From: Macrotrachela quadricornifera
Lineage: Eukaryota; Rotifera; Eurotatoria; Philodinida; Philodinidae
Assembly (NCBI GenBank): GCA_022393335.1
Contig: JAJEKB010021389.1
Coordinates: 360,065-424,064 of the forward strand
Direction of reading: 5' to 3'
DNA: 64,000 bases
In this document: piece after piece, positions 1-10,883 of the stretch
How the letters are laid out: each line of letters opens with the position of its first letter
How positions within the stretch are numbered: the first letter of the stretch is position 1
Translations under genes and position numbers: made by a program
The notes under the pieces: generated by a model
Seen by the model: the letters and a program-made list of their open reading frames with translations, nothing else
Told to the model about the DNA's origin: nothing
Database searches by the model: none

Positions 1-525
1 ATTCATGCATTCATTTTAATTAATATTGTAGAATTTCTACCAAATTATTTTCTTTGTTATTTTGTATCTGATATATACTTTATATCTGTAGTATATTATT
101 CATTAATAGCCAAAGCAATTCTTGTGCCTTTATTGATGATAGTTTTTGGAGTATGGACTTTGAAGAATATTCGAAATATAGGCCGTGTTCAAGTTAATCC
201 TGTATTATCAACAACTGGGAGGACAACAGGAAATGGTTCACATACTATTCATGCAAAGGATCGTCAACTTATTTTAACCCTTTTAATTGATATAAGTATT
301 TATATTATTTTTAGTTCTATGCTATCAGGTGTTCTTATGTACGCACAAATAACTCAATACAATGTAAAAAGTATCGATCAAACACAGATAGAACTATTTT
401 TTAGAGATGTGGGCATGTTTAGTTCTTATATTCCATTTTGTATTGGATGTTATACAAATTTACTTGTATCAAAAACGTTTCGAAAAGAAGTTAAAAATAC
501 ATTATTGTGCAAATTTGTTGTCTAA
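1..525 (+). CDS. Rhodopsin-like 7TM receptor, C-terminal half (5' cut by window edge)
   Basis: The frame is open from base 1, so the first ATG (124) is internal and the gene begins outside the window. The visible 174 residues hold three hydrophobic segments that fit TM5 to TM7. Between TM5 and TM6 is a cytoplasmic loop with basic residues (FGVWTLKNIRNI, then AKDRQLILTLLI). The last segment contains FSSYIPFCIGCYTNLLVSKTF, a bdelloid-style version of the TM7 end and helix 8, followed by a basic tail (FRKEVKN). This matches the large lineage-specific class A receptor family of bdelloid rotifers, whose ligands are unknown. The stop is TAA at 523–525. Identity as a 7TM receptor is confident; the ligand and G protein cannot be inferred. 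Confidence 0.8.
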   Translation: MHAFILINIVEFLPNYFLCYFVSDIYFISVVYYSLIAKAILVPLLMIVFGVWTLKNIRNIGRVQVNPVLSTTGRTTGNGSHTIHAKDRQLILTLLIDISIYIIFSSMLSGVLMYAQITQYNVKSIDQTQIELFFRDVGMFSSYIPFCIGCYTNLLVSKTFRKEVKNTLLCKFVV

Positions 526-1489
526 TATAAAACATTTCATCTCGACAATCATTGGATCATGAGACTAACAATTTAATGTTGTATCATTTCGATTTTTATT
601 GTATGGATTTTGTAACTACTTATTTATATTAAGAATAAAATTTCATTTATTTAACTTATTCGAAAACCGAATATTTTATAATGAGAAAAAGACATGATTC
701 TAAATATCGGAAAAATATTCCTCTATTTTTACATACTTTTAGTAATTTTCTCATTAATTTCGGATTATCTTATGTTTTGCAAAATATTATAAGTAGATTT
801 CAAAATTTTAATTATTTTCTCTTAATACAATCATGATATTGTTGCAAATTATATCCTTAAGATCTATAAAAAAAAAACTATTAATTTATCGACATGATAA
901 TCATGCAATGATTTAGAGATGCGCAAATACAAACATATTTTGTAAAGTGAAAAAAGCGTAGAATCCGAATCTCATAATTACATATGCTATCATTCGTGAA
1001 GAGAAAAGTTAGAAAAGGATAACTTTTCATGGTATGTACTCTATCTAGTCTACCATATCAAAGTGATAAAATTCTTGAAAGAACATTACTCGTGCTTTAC
1101 AGTTTCTTTTCATTAGCAATACGCCAAACTACGGTATAGCAATGTAATATATGAGTCTCAGTTAGGGTGCCGGTGAACATCTAAACAGTAGATCCCTGTT
1201 AGAGAGAATATGATGATGGTAGACTATCACTATATCTCTCTCTATGTGAGGGTGTCACAGAACACGAACACAACATATCTTTGACTTTACAAAGTTCGAA
1301 TTGTAAAAGTTTTGGACCCTAGATAGAAGCAAATCATTTTATCTGATTATGGAGATTTGAATTGGAAGTTACTTTGGGAGCGTGTCTTATTGCATTTATA
1401 ATCATATGAAAAATCGTGCATAAAGAAAAGGGACGGCATGTCCGAGGGGGGATGATAGGGGTGAGCAACCCCCTGCTCTAGAAAATTTT
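526..1489. other. Intergenic, AT-rich
   Basis: 3' flank of the receptor gene. A possible AATAAA-type signal lies near 633. I see no coding or RNA gene. Confidence 0.5.
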
Positions 1490-1790
1490 GATTGAAGCTT
1501 TCTCCGAATTTGAAAATTTTGATAGCGTCAATTTTCTCTAAATTTGCGGGATCATTATGTGATTTTCTTCGATATTGGAGAACAACACTAGTCAAAACTC
1601 TCCGATTTCGCAGAACCATAGTAGACAATTTTCTCCACTGTTGGAGAGCCACACTAATCAAAATTCTCCAATTTCGGAGGATCACAATGGGCAATTTTCT
1701 TCAGTTTTGGAGAATTACAGTAAACAATTTTCCCTGACTTCGGAGCATTACAGTGGACAGCTTACCCTAAATTTGGCGAAAATCTAAGCT
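1490..1790. repeat. Degenerate ~33-bp tandem repeat with a short dyad in each unit
   Basis: About eight diverged copies of a ~33-bp unit. Most contain TTCTCC followed by about 6 bases and GGAGAA, a short hairpin. The period is a multiple of three, so several frames on both strands stay open (about 70–115 codons). These ORFs are by-products of the repeat, not genes. Confidence 0.7.
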
Positions 1791-2927
1791 TAAAATCGAT
1801 TCAAATTTTTTTCGATTCTTGAGATTTAAGCGAGAAACTAGTGTTATAACTAGATGCATCTGGCATTAAAAGTAATGTAATATGTGGATATTAATGATAA
1901 ATGTATAAATATTTCTTTCTCACGTCGACGACAGCGCGAAACAATCTGATAGGCAGATTGCTAGTGCAAAAGGAATATTCTTCAAGAATATTCAATACTT
2001 TGAAGAGTATAAATGATGTTTTATTGTTGTCGTAATTACCAAATAAGAACGCTGCAACTAGTTAGATCTGTGCTCAGTATACAGTATAAATGCCATAGTA
2101 AGCAACCTCACATACTGGACGCATTATCATAGTGGACACTCTTTTACACTTCCTCTTTTTAACTCATCTGTGCCGAGGTTTCACGCCTCCGTCTTGTATA
2201 TGGGACATCCGGTACGAACGGGTTAAGTAACCTCTGTATCGTTTAATAAACCGTGCAAATATTCAAAGAAAATGTCGCGGAAAGATGGTCAAAGAATAAA
2301 TGTGGGCGTCGTATTTGTATTTAAATTGTTCCTTGTAACCTTTTGCATGCATATTTTTCTAGTGTTATTTCATGAAGAAAGTTGTAATGTTAAAACTGAA
2401 CGAAGAATAAATTTTATAATAATCAGATTTTTTGTTGGAACTCTCAATATCGTATTGCATGAAATGCGTTCATAGTAGTCCAAAGGATGTCGTAAAGTCT
2501 GCTTCGAAAAGAAAGCAATGACAAACAAAAATGCTTTGTCTTTTCCCGAATTTAAGCAGAATGAGAAAATGTTCTCCAATTTTGACCATTTCGACTAGAG
2601 GCTTCCATTTTTGGGGTATCACCCCTCCCCCCGGCCCTGATCTCTTCGCACCGTCCCTGCAGCGAAAATATATTTCCACGAACTGCGAAAGGCAAAGTAA
2701 AAGAAAATTAAAGTAGCCAAACTTTTATATAAATGAGGTAAAAAGTAATATTCAATCATATCAAAGTAATAGAGACCTTTAGACTACAGACGACAAGTAA
2801 TAAGAAAAAAAGAATGTATAGAAATAATTAAACATGAAAATGAGAAATTCAAGCAACTATTTTTGAGTTTTTAGCTACTAATGTAGACAATCCATGAAGA
2901 AATTCGATCAGAGTACTTTCTCCTTCT
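1791..2927. other. Intergenic, nothing recognised
   Basis: Short ORFs on both strands around 2272–2716 have no recognisable domain and overlap each other. A C/G-rich patch lies near 2625–2660. Confidence 0.4.
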
Positions 2928-4413
2928 TCATAATTTTAGCCATTTTTTGAATTTGTTCTCGAGTTGTGCACGGTTTGTCATCGGATTTTTTTTTGAAAAA
3001 CCACATTTTAACCGTCCCAATTGATGCCGAAATGCTGATTCCTCACGTTGTAAACATTCAAACAAATACCAAACGTTTGAATGATGCTTTTGTATACGAC
3101 TATTGAACTTGTCATGCCAACCTCCCGTAAAGTTGTTCGTGTAAAATTCAAGGATTGATACATTCCAATACTTTTTCGGAATTCGTTTTAACCATTGTTT
3201 TAGAAATTATTGGAAAAATTCAACCATATCTTCAGGTGAATCATCCTCCAGAAGTGCGAAGGTTTCTTCTACATAATCAGCAGGTAAAAGAGCAAGTGCC
3301 ATTGTACTACGACAATATAAATGTATATCTTCATCATTAAAATATACTGTTACAAGACCAAGCGATTGGGTTTGTTTATAAAGACTCTAACAAAAGTGAA
3401 AAAAACATCTTTGATGACTTTGATTAACGAAGTTTCAAAATCTGACCTAATATGGACTGGTTGTAATTTTAGTTTTAATAGTTCAGCAGGATATTCAAGT
3501 TCAGAAAATAGTTGTCGATATATGTCAGTGGTTTTTCCTAAGAGAAGACTAATTGCACATGGAAAGTTTTGATAAAACTTTAGACCATGAATTGTATAAA
3601 TTTGTTTAAATTCTTCAGAACATGCATCGAATTTTCCATTAAGAAAAATCCACTCAGACGAAAATAACATTTCTAATTGTTTATCAGTCGCAAAAATAAG
3701 AATTCTTTTTTTTATTTGTCGTCTTGTCGCTGGAGATAAATTGATCACCATTAAGTGTTTGTCGAAAGACATCAGGAATGTCAAAGTTGACTGATGTTGG
3801 TAGTGGTGAAGTTGTTTTTCGACGAACACGGTTTACACCAGATTTTAGAGAACATGAGAAAATATTAAGAATGTTTATAAATGTAAAACTTACTGGGTTC
3901 AGTGGGAATAAGTGCAAATGCTAAAGCAACGGAAGAGAGATTAGAACGAGCTAATTCCTACTCATAGATTTTCGGTACAAAACTTGTTTCAACTTCTACT
4001 CGATCCTTGAGATTTTTCTTGAGATTTTGAAGTTCGATTTGTTCCGACGAAAGCGAATGATGATGATCACCACCCGCCTTTATAAAATCATCGTTTGTAA
4101 TTGTATGAATATTAGCTGTGCAACCATTTGAATTACAAGACCAGTACTTTACTTTTGTTGACGACTTTTTCAGTCTATAAACATATCCAGAATAAACCAG
4201 CAGAGGTTTACCCCGCTTTAAACTGGTAAAAGAGATTGATGATGTAGATACCAGGCAGCTAGTATTATATATAGTGGGATATAGATCAGAGTGTGAGACC
4301 ATAATCCCAACTATCGTGTAGTCGATCTTTTCTCTGCACTCCAGCAGAGTGACTATACATAAAGTGATGAAACAAGAAGAATGTGAACTCTGAAAAATCT
4401 CAAGTATAACCAA
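2928..4413 (-). pseudogene. FLYWCH zinc-finger / MULE-type transposase, decayed
   Basis: Reading the minus strand, 4413–3958 ends in a FLYWCH finger: LLVYSGYVYRL, YWSCNSNGCTANIHT and a following DHHH supply the Tyr/Trp/Cys/His pattern. The frame then meets a TAG directly before ELARSNLSSVALA, which is clearly a continuation. A GTAAGT donor near 3890 has no AG acceptor before coding resumes (RVRRKTTSPLPTS). An 8-T run at 3706–3713 shifts the frame between NKKKN and KKRILIFATDKQLEMLF, the start of the MULE transposase core (FLNGKFDACSEEFKQIYTIHG). Another frameshift near 3370 precedes SLGLVTVYFNDEDI. An in-frame TAA at 3207–3209 interrupts FFQ and FLKQWLKRIP. The C-terminal YTNNFTGGWHDKFNSR is the conserved TNN..GWH segment of these proteins, and the frame ends at 2928. 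It is a relic of a domesticated-type or mobile MULE gene. The 5' limit is uncertain. Confidence 0.7.
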
Positions 4414-5580
4414 AGATCGAGGAACATCAAAGAAAGAAAGAACGAAAGAAAAAGTCCATCACATATATGTATGACAGAGAAGGAAAACTCGTATGACTGC
4501 ATCTAAAGAAGAAGCAGGTCATAACACAGAGAAAAAGAAAAATGCATTATCTCATCGGAAAGCGCAGAATGAGTAAGAATTAACACTTACATATACGTTT
4601 AACACTAAAAGCTATCGCTAAAAATAAACGTTCGAACTTGATCCAAGGAATGAGTTTCGCTATTTCGAGTTTTTCGCCATGTCGGCTCTCACCATTTTAT
4701 TTTTCGCTGTAAAATCGTTCGCTTTATGTTTTTTGCTGAACGAACACCATATCATGGTGGATATACATTTGAAAGCTAGTTGCATTATTGGAGTAGAAAA
4801 ATAAAAATAAAATTTTTGAAAAAAATTTGAAAAGTTTGTTGACAATCTAATCCAATCGTCATTTTTTATTCTGTCATATTGAAAAAAAATGGATTCCAAA
4901 TGGCACCATGGAGTAATAGTGCAGCCGATCAATTATACTATTTACCTTGCTAATCAGTTACTGATCAACATCGCTATCATTCATTATTTACAAATTCTAA
5001 CAAAACTACTTCGCTTTTCAAAAAACAATAAAAGTCATTTAATCTAACATTATTTTAGCTGCTTCATCATTTCAAATACAATAAGCTATATTTTCCTTCT
5101 TTTAAATAAAACACATCTACACACGCGACTATTCTAACAAGAATTCCATTGAAATCTTTATCTCCAATTCATATAATTCGAAAGAATAGAATTGACCATC
5201 CTTCCAACATATACAACAATCATGGCAGCTTGCCCTACCCTCACCCACCCTCACTCTAAATGATTGTACTTTTAAAAAAAAGAACATTCAGATATATCGG
5301 TGAATTTGTTGATGATATTTTAGAATTGTTTTGTAATTCAGTGAAAACTAACCTGTTAAATCTATTTTTCAGCACATAACACTATTACTGACAACAATCC
5401 TTCGACAAATCGTTTTAAGTACGCTAATGATTTCTGATAATATCTCATTTGTCTATCACGGAAAAATCTAGCTAATTTTTATTTTTTATTTTCTAACGTA
5501 GTGATTATGACAATAATCTGTTAACTTTATTTACTTGTTAAGAAGTACAATTTTTGGGAGGAATTGTTTTTAACAGTTAG
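4414..5580. other. Intergenic
   Basis: Contains a purine-rich GAAA patch (4420–4460) and, at 5226–5255, a C-rich tract (CCCTACCCTCACCCACCCTC), i.e. GGGT/GGGA blocks on the minus strand. The 90-codon minus ORF at 4660–4932 has no recognisable domain and is not called. Confidence 0.4.
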
Positions 5581-8500
5581 TTAAGGTTTGGATTCAGCTA
5601 ATATTGTAAATAAAAATATCCATTCGCTATTGGCCATAACCTTTGGATGATCAGATGAAAAATTTTTACAATAAATCTGATGAGCTTTCTTTTTGTAATC
5701 TAACGTTTCTTTGTATTTTTCTTGCTTATGATAAGTATTAGCTAAACGTTCGTAAATGCTAGCTAATGATAGATCAGTTGTTGAATTTAAACTCCGTTCG
5801 TAATCTTGTGTTGCCGCGTTCAGTCGAAGGTATACTGCTTTTTTGTAATTTATCAGAGCTTCCTCATAGTTCTGTTGTTTGTTATAGATATCTCCTAAAT
5901 TGCTGTAGAGCATCGATAGATTAGAACTGGATTCATCTGATGGAGTTTCCTGCAATTGTATTTCTAAGGATTTTTGGATATAATAAATTGCCTCATCCAG
6001 CTTTTCTTGTTTCCAGTAAGCGACCGACAAGTAATTATAGATTATACTTAAATCTGAATGCTTTGGCAAAAATGAACTCTCATAAACTTTAATCAATTTG
6101 TGAAAGTATTCAATTGCTTTATTATAATCACTCTGTTGCAGACAATCTACTGCCATTCTTTCGTAGAAATTTGCAACTTCATTTTCAATATATGCTAGTG
6201 ATCGTTGTGCAAAGACCGTGTATCGATTGTTACATGATGGATCATTACTAGACCAAATTTCATATGCTTTCTTCATGGAATCTAAAGCTTCTTCAAATTT
6301 GCTGTGGCTTATGTAAACCGCAGCTAAGTTGTTATATACTGTACCTAATTCTGTGTGGTTAGCAGGAAGTGAAATTTTTCCAATCTCGAGGGCTTTTCTC
6401 CAATATTCAATTGCTTTATCGTAATCTTTTTGTTTGAAATGAACTCCTGCAATATTATTGTAAGTTATTCCAAGAGTTGGATGATTTTTTGGAAGAGTTT
6501 TCATGTAAACTTGAAGAGAATTTTCGTACATTTCTAATGCTTCTAAATCTCGACCTTGAAGTAAGTATATATTGCCAATAGAGGTTTGGTAGTCTGAAAT
6601 AGTTTCTAAATTTGGCGTATTTACATTCAAGTGGAGCTTTAAAGCTTTATTAAGATATATGAGAGCATGATCGAAGTCACCTTTACGTTCATAGATAAGA
6701 CTCAAAATTTTATATGTTGGAGAAAGTTCAATAGCAGTAAGCGATCTATGCTTCAAAGTAATATTTAAACATTTCTCCGAAGTTTCGATGGCTTTCTCAA
6801 GCTGATCCATTTCAATAAGAGCTCTAGCAAGCATATTATGAACAAAAATAACCCGTGATAAGACCCAATATATTACTTCATCTTTAAGTGCCAATTGGCA
6901 GAACTGTTCAACTTTATTCCATTGTCTCAAATCGGCCATAAATGATATTAAGTTAAGAAGTGGATATTCTGGATTATTAGTGAATCCCATATGTTCGGTC
7001 AGTCTTTCCAAATCCTCATCTTTTTCATCTGTAGGTTTTAGATGCACAACCCAGCTTCCGTTGGCTTGTTCTTGAACCAAACCAATTCGAAAAACGCTAC
7101 CCAGAGTGAACAATACTTCTTCTTCCTCACGAAAATAACTCAAATCTCCAATATGAGCAAATTTTGCTTCTATACATTTTTCTAAGTCAATCTCGATTTG
7201 TAGTAAGACAGCTTTTCTATCTTCTTCAACGGGCTTGCCAGCGTACATAAGTGATACTTCTTTGTGAAGAGATGTTGACATGAAGCTGGTAATCGATAGA
7301 AAACCACCGATATTGTTTTTAATTTTATTAAATGCCACTGAGTCTATCTGAAGTCCACGATAGACTATTAGTGTTTCAATATCTTTACTTTTTAGAGAAT
7401 TGACATACTGTGGATGCATCTCAAGTAATTGATGATGTAGATCTCTGATGAAGAATCGGAGGTTAAAAAGCATTTCAACATTCTGCTCTCTTAGTGCTTT
7501 GTTGAATAATTTGTAGAGAAAAGAATCCCGAGTATACCACAGAATAGATTGTGATTAATTAACATAATCTCTTTCAAATTCATCGATTAATTTAAGTGCA
7601 TGGTGCCGTTTTTCTTCACTTGCCCATTTTCGACAAGCAGCCATCATCTCGAGCTTGATTATACCGGTCCGATCAAATTTCTTCATATTTGGATCTATGA
7701 TCTAAATATTACGATTGTATTCCATTAAACAGAACAACTAAAATCTTCAAGATTTTGTATGCAACACAGTTTTATGTCTTTTAGGAAAAATGTTTGCCGG
7801 AATGTTCTTCTATCATCTACTGTACATCTACTAGTAAGAGAATGAAATAGTTATATGAGCCTAGGAACGAAACAAAATTAATTTCACTCAATTGAGATCA
7901 GCTTCAAAAGAAAACAACTTTTTCAAAAGACAAGGACTATATGGCAGATTGGTTCGGGAAGTTTCTGGTTGCTCTGATTCATTGAACACAATGATTTTAG
8001 ACATACCAACATATTGGTCATTGTGAGAAGAATCTCTTTCAGTAATTTGAAATACATGAATTCGGGTTCTTGTTGTGGCTCAGCACGTTTGCGAGTGATA
8101 CTGCTGTTGTTATCGTTGACTAAAACATTTATTGTTAAGTCATTATCTGCATTGGGTCTTGTATCAATCATCAATTGTTTAATGAGCTCACTAATATCAG
8201 AGTAAAAACATTGATTTTTATCCTTCTTTTCATATTTCTTCTGCTCGTTCGTTACGTTGAGTGATGGAGCTAAATCTTCGCTAGAACGTGACCATATACA
8301 GCAAAAAAGCCTTGAAAGACAACAAAATATAGAAATAGAAAACTGTTTGTTGTCTAAATCATTCGACTCTCTCTTAAATGTGCTATTCTTGACATTTTCC
8401 TCGGACACAATGTAGATTGCTTCAAAATTCTTCAGAGATTCAGCTTCGCTTTTCGTATATTCAAGAACATTCTGTTCGAATGATTCCGAAATAACCAAGA

Positions 8501-8771
8501 AGATTCGTTCGTTTGGCAGCGAACGAAAGTAATCCAAACACTCATTAACATCGATGAACCTTTGGAGACGCGTGGAAATACAACACAATTCGATAAGAAC
8601 TTCTTCCGGAGGAGTTAATTCTTTATGAAGCCAAACGAGTGTGAATTTGCCGAAAAACCGTCGACGTCGAAGAGGACGAGAGTCGTTTGTAGTGATAATT
8701 GTGTTTGTGGTTGACATCGCGCAGGAAGATAGCGAAAGCAAAACAGCTACATTCAAACTCTCTAAGGACAC
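5581..8771 (-). CDS. Arginine-type ADP-ribosyltransferase fused to kinesin-light-chain-like TPRs; one in-frame stop
   Basis: Likely transfers ADP-ribose from NAD+ to protein arginine. Exon 1 (8771–8007, 255 codons) is the bdelloid N-terminal region (FTLVWLHKE, RIFLVISESFEQNVL, FMYFKLLKEILLTM). The donor GTATGT and an acceptor ending TTTAG at 7702 leave phase 0; the intron is 8006–7702 (305 bp). Exon 2 starts at 7701 (IIDPNMKKFDRTGIIKLE). A TAA at 7555–7557 interrupts it just before WYTRDSFLYKLFNKALR, a conserved ART block. After the stop the frame is open to 5581. Counting from the ATG at 7473, the R-S-E triad is R39 (VYRGL), STS at 66–68 and the EEEE at 116–119. About nine TPRs of ~42 residues follow (for example TLGITYNNIAGVHFKQKDYD). 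Translation from 7473 gives 630 aa but drops part of the ART fold. The gene may be a young pseudogene, have a TAA allele, or contain a sequencing error. No signal peptide is evident, which suggests a cytosolic protein. Confidence 0.75.
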
Positions 8772-8999
8772 TCATTTTAAATTCTGAATATAATATTCAA
8801 AACACTCTTTTTTACGTATCTTCGTTAAACCTTCTTTTTTTTTGTATATAGCATACAGATAAAGGTAGCCTACTCCTTTTCTTACACAGTGAGTCTTATC
8901 TTTTGAGACAAAGGGACATCTTCCCTTTGCATCGTAAAAGATTAAGAAAAAGATTTATAACAGTGGCATGATTAATGTAAATAGAAGCTCCCATAGAGT
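8772..8999. other. 5' flank of the ART–TPR gene
   Basis: AT-rich, with no additional exon recognised. It should hold the promoter, but no motif is convincing. Confidence 0.3.
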
Positions 9000-9420
9000 C
9001 ATACAAAAAAATATGCTTGATGACATCTTAACCCTTTCACGGCGGTTCGATTTTCATAGAAAGTAACATCTCTAAATTCGTTTTATTAGAAAACAAAAGA
9101 CAGACAATCGAAATAAGCTTTAAGATGCGGATTGTAGAGCGCTTCACGCGGCATCTTGTAGTATTTTTTGTTTCTTCCTACGAAATCATGTTAGGTGATA
9201 AAAAGATAAAATTTCACATTTGTATAGAAACAAATGATCGTCTCGCAACCTCGAAAACTGGTCACACAAAGTTTTACTTTCTTTGAAAACAAAACATACA
9301 CAATTAAAATAAGCTTTACTACGGAGATTGAAGTTTTTCACGCTGCATCTTATGGTATATGCTGTTTTTTTGTACTCAAAAAGTGAGTACATATATAGAA
9401 TCTGTCAGTGTGTCCGTCCG
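9000..9420 (+). repeat. Dispersed repeat family A, two direct copies
   Basis: Two diverged copies in the same orientation share a core of the type CACGCTGCATCTTGTGGTAT (here near 9145 and 9340), preceded by AAAATAAGCTTTA-like sequence. The same core recurs near 30.4, 43.9–44.75 and 47.0–47.4 kb. Confidence 0.65.
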
Positions 9421-10872
9421 GCCGTTTACACAATAACTCTTCACAATTACATTCGATTGAGCAGAAATTTTGTGCACACAATTGTCTCATCAGTATCTCG
9501 GCCGAGTTCGAAGATGAGAAGGATCCATCAAGAAATGGCTGAGTTATCGAAAAACTTGTCATTATTGACTAGACCATCCTTGATGAGGAGGTACAAGGAT
9601 TTTCTCAAAAATAATTTTTTTCTCGGAATTATTCCCAACATATATAAATCAACTGAGTTTTTAACGCTGATTTCGAATATGATATTAGTTTTGAATCAAT
9701 TCGTAGTTTTTCAAGTGAAAGTTGCCTAAACAGGGTCCCAAAGTGTACAAAATCCGTATGCTGAGGCCAATGATCTTAAATATATCTCTGATGACTAGCG
9801 GTTTTAGGGTGTTCTGGATGCATGGTTTTGTCGCTACTAAAAAGTGTTATCAAATGGAAAAAATCAGCATTCGATAGTTATTAATATTGGTAGATTATTA
9901 TGAAAAAACTGATGTCTCTGCGTATCATATATCCATCATAGAATCATAAAATTACCTATGACCATAATCTCACTAGATACAAGCTCAAATCCATTGTGAA
10001 ATAACCCCTCCTACCAAGTTTTCTAAGCTGAGCACGGTCAACTCGTTTTCTATGATTTCTAAAAATATTGTAGCACTCTGCGAGTTGAGTCAATGATCAC
10101 TAGATTGGGTCACCTATAGTGTCGTCCATACTAACTTGACTCCCCAGGCTTTTTATTGTTACAATTTAGTGAGAAAAAATGTACCTTGATGGGATCTATG
10201 TCTTGTAGAAAAATAAGCTTAAGATCTCGTACACCAGGTGAGAAAAACCTAAAATACCACCACCCGGAATGTATTATTTCGTCGAATTTACGTAGTATTT
10301 GACTTCTAGCACTACTTTTATCTCATAACTTCCTCACTCGAGTAGAATGAATTTGTAGAGTAAACTGTTTTCTATCAAATTGAGATGCTTCAGAGCTCAA
10401 ATAGCCAAGTCGTTCACGGCATAAGGTCAAAAAGCTGAGCATAGACGCAAGATAAATAGTTTTTCGACAGTTCGAACAAAATCAATCTGTCACCAATTCT
10501 TTTTACTTTTTGAAGTACACATAACTTTCAGATAAAATCCGAAGTTTCCGCATTTTTTTTATTATTTAGAGGCTGATGATTAGGAGAAAGATCGTTTGGA
10601 AAACGATAGATATTAATTCAGCATAACATGAAAAATGGAATTATACAGATTTAATCGGACGAAAAAAAACGTTCGAGATTTAAAAGTTTATTATGCTACG
10701 ATTTTTTTACAGCGTCATTTATACGTTTATTACGAGCTCTTTTTACTCTGTTCGTCGACACAGATCGTAGGCATACTTGATAGATTTCGTTTAATGCTGT
10801 TTATGAGTATGCATTTCTTATCACCGTTCATTACTGTTGTTTTGAATTGTATAATGATCTATTTCTCCATGC
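9421..10872. other. Intergenic, nothing recognised
   Basis: 9405–9600 contains a GTCTGT/GTCCGTCCGG-like tract reminiscent of other repeats in the window. The small plus ORFs (9328–9729, 10635–10907) carry no domain I can recognise. Confidence 0.35.
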
Positions 10873-10883
10873 ATAAGTATATT
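10873..10883. repeat. Target-site duplication, 3' side of the RTE-like element
   Basis: ATAAGTATATT, identical to 14093–14103. Confidence 0.85.

Noticed and set aside
1347..1787. Overlapping ORFs on both strands (115, 81, 70 codons)
   Set aside because: Created by the 33-bp repeat, whose period is a multiple of three.
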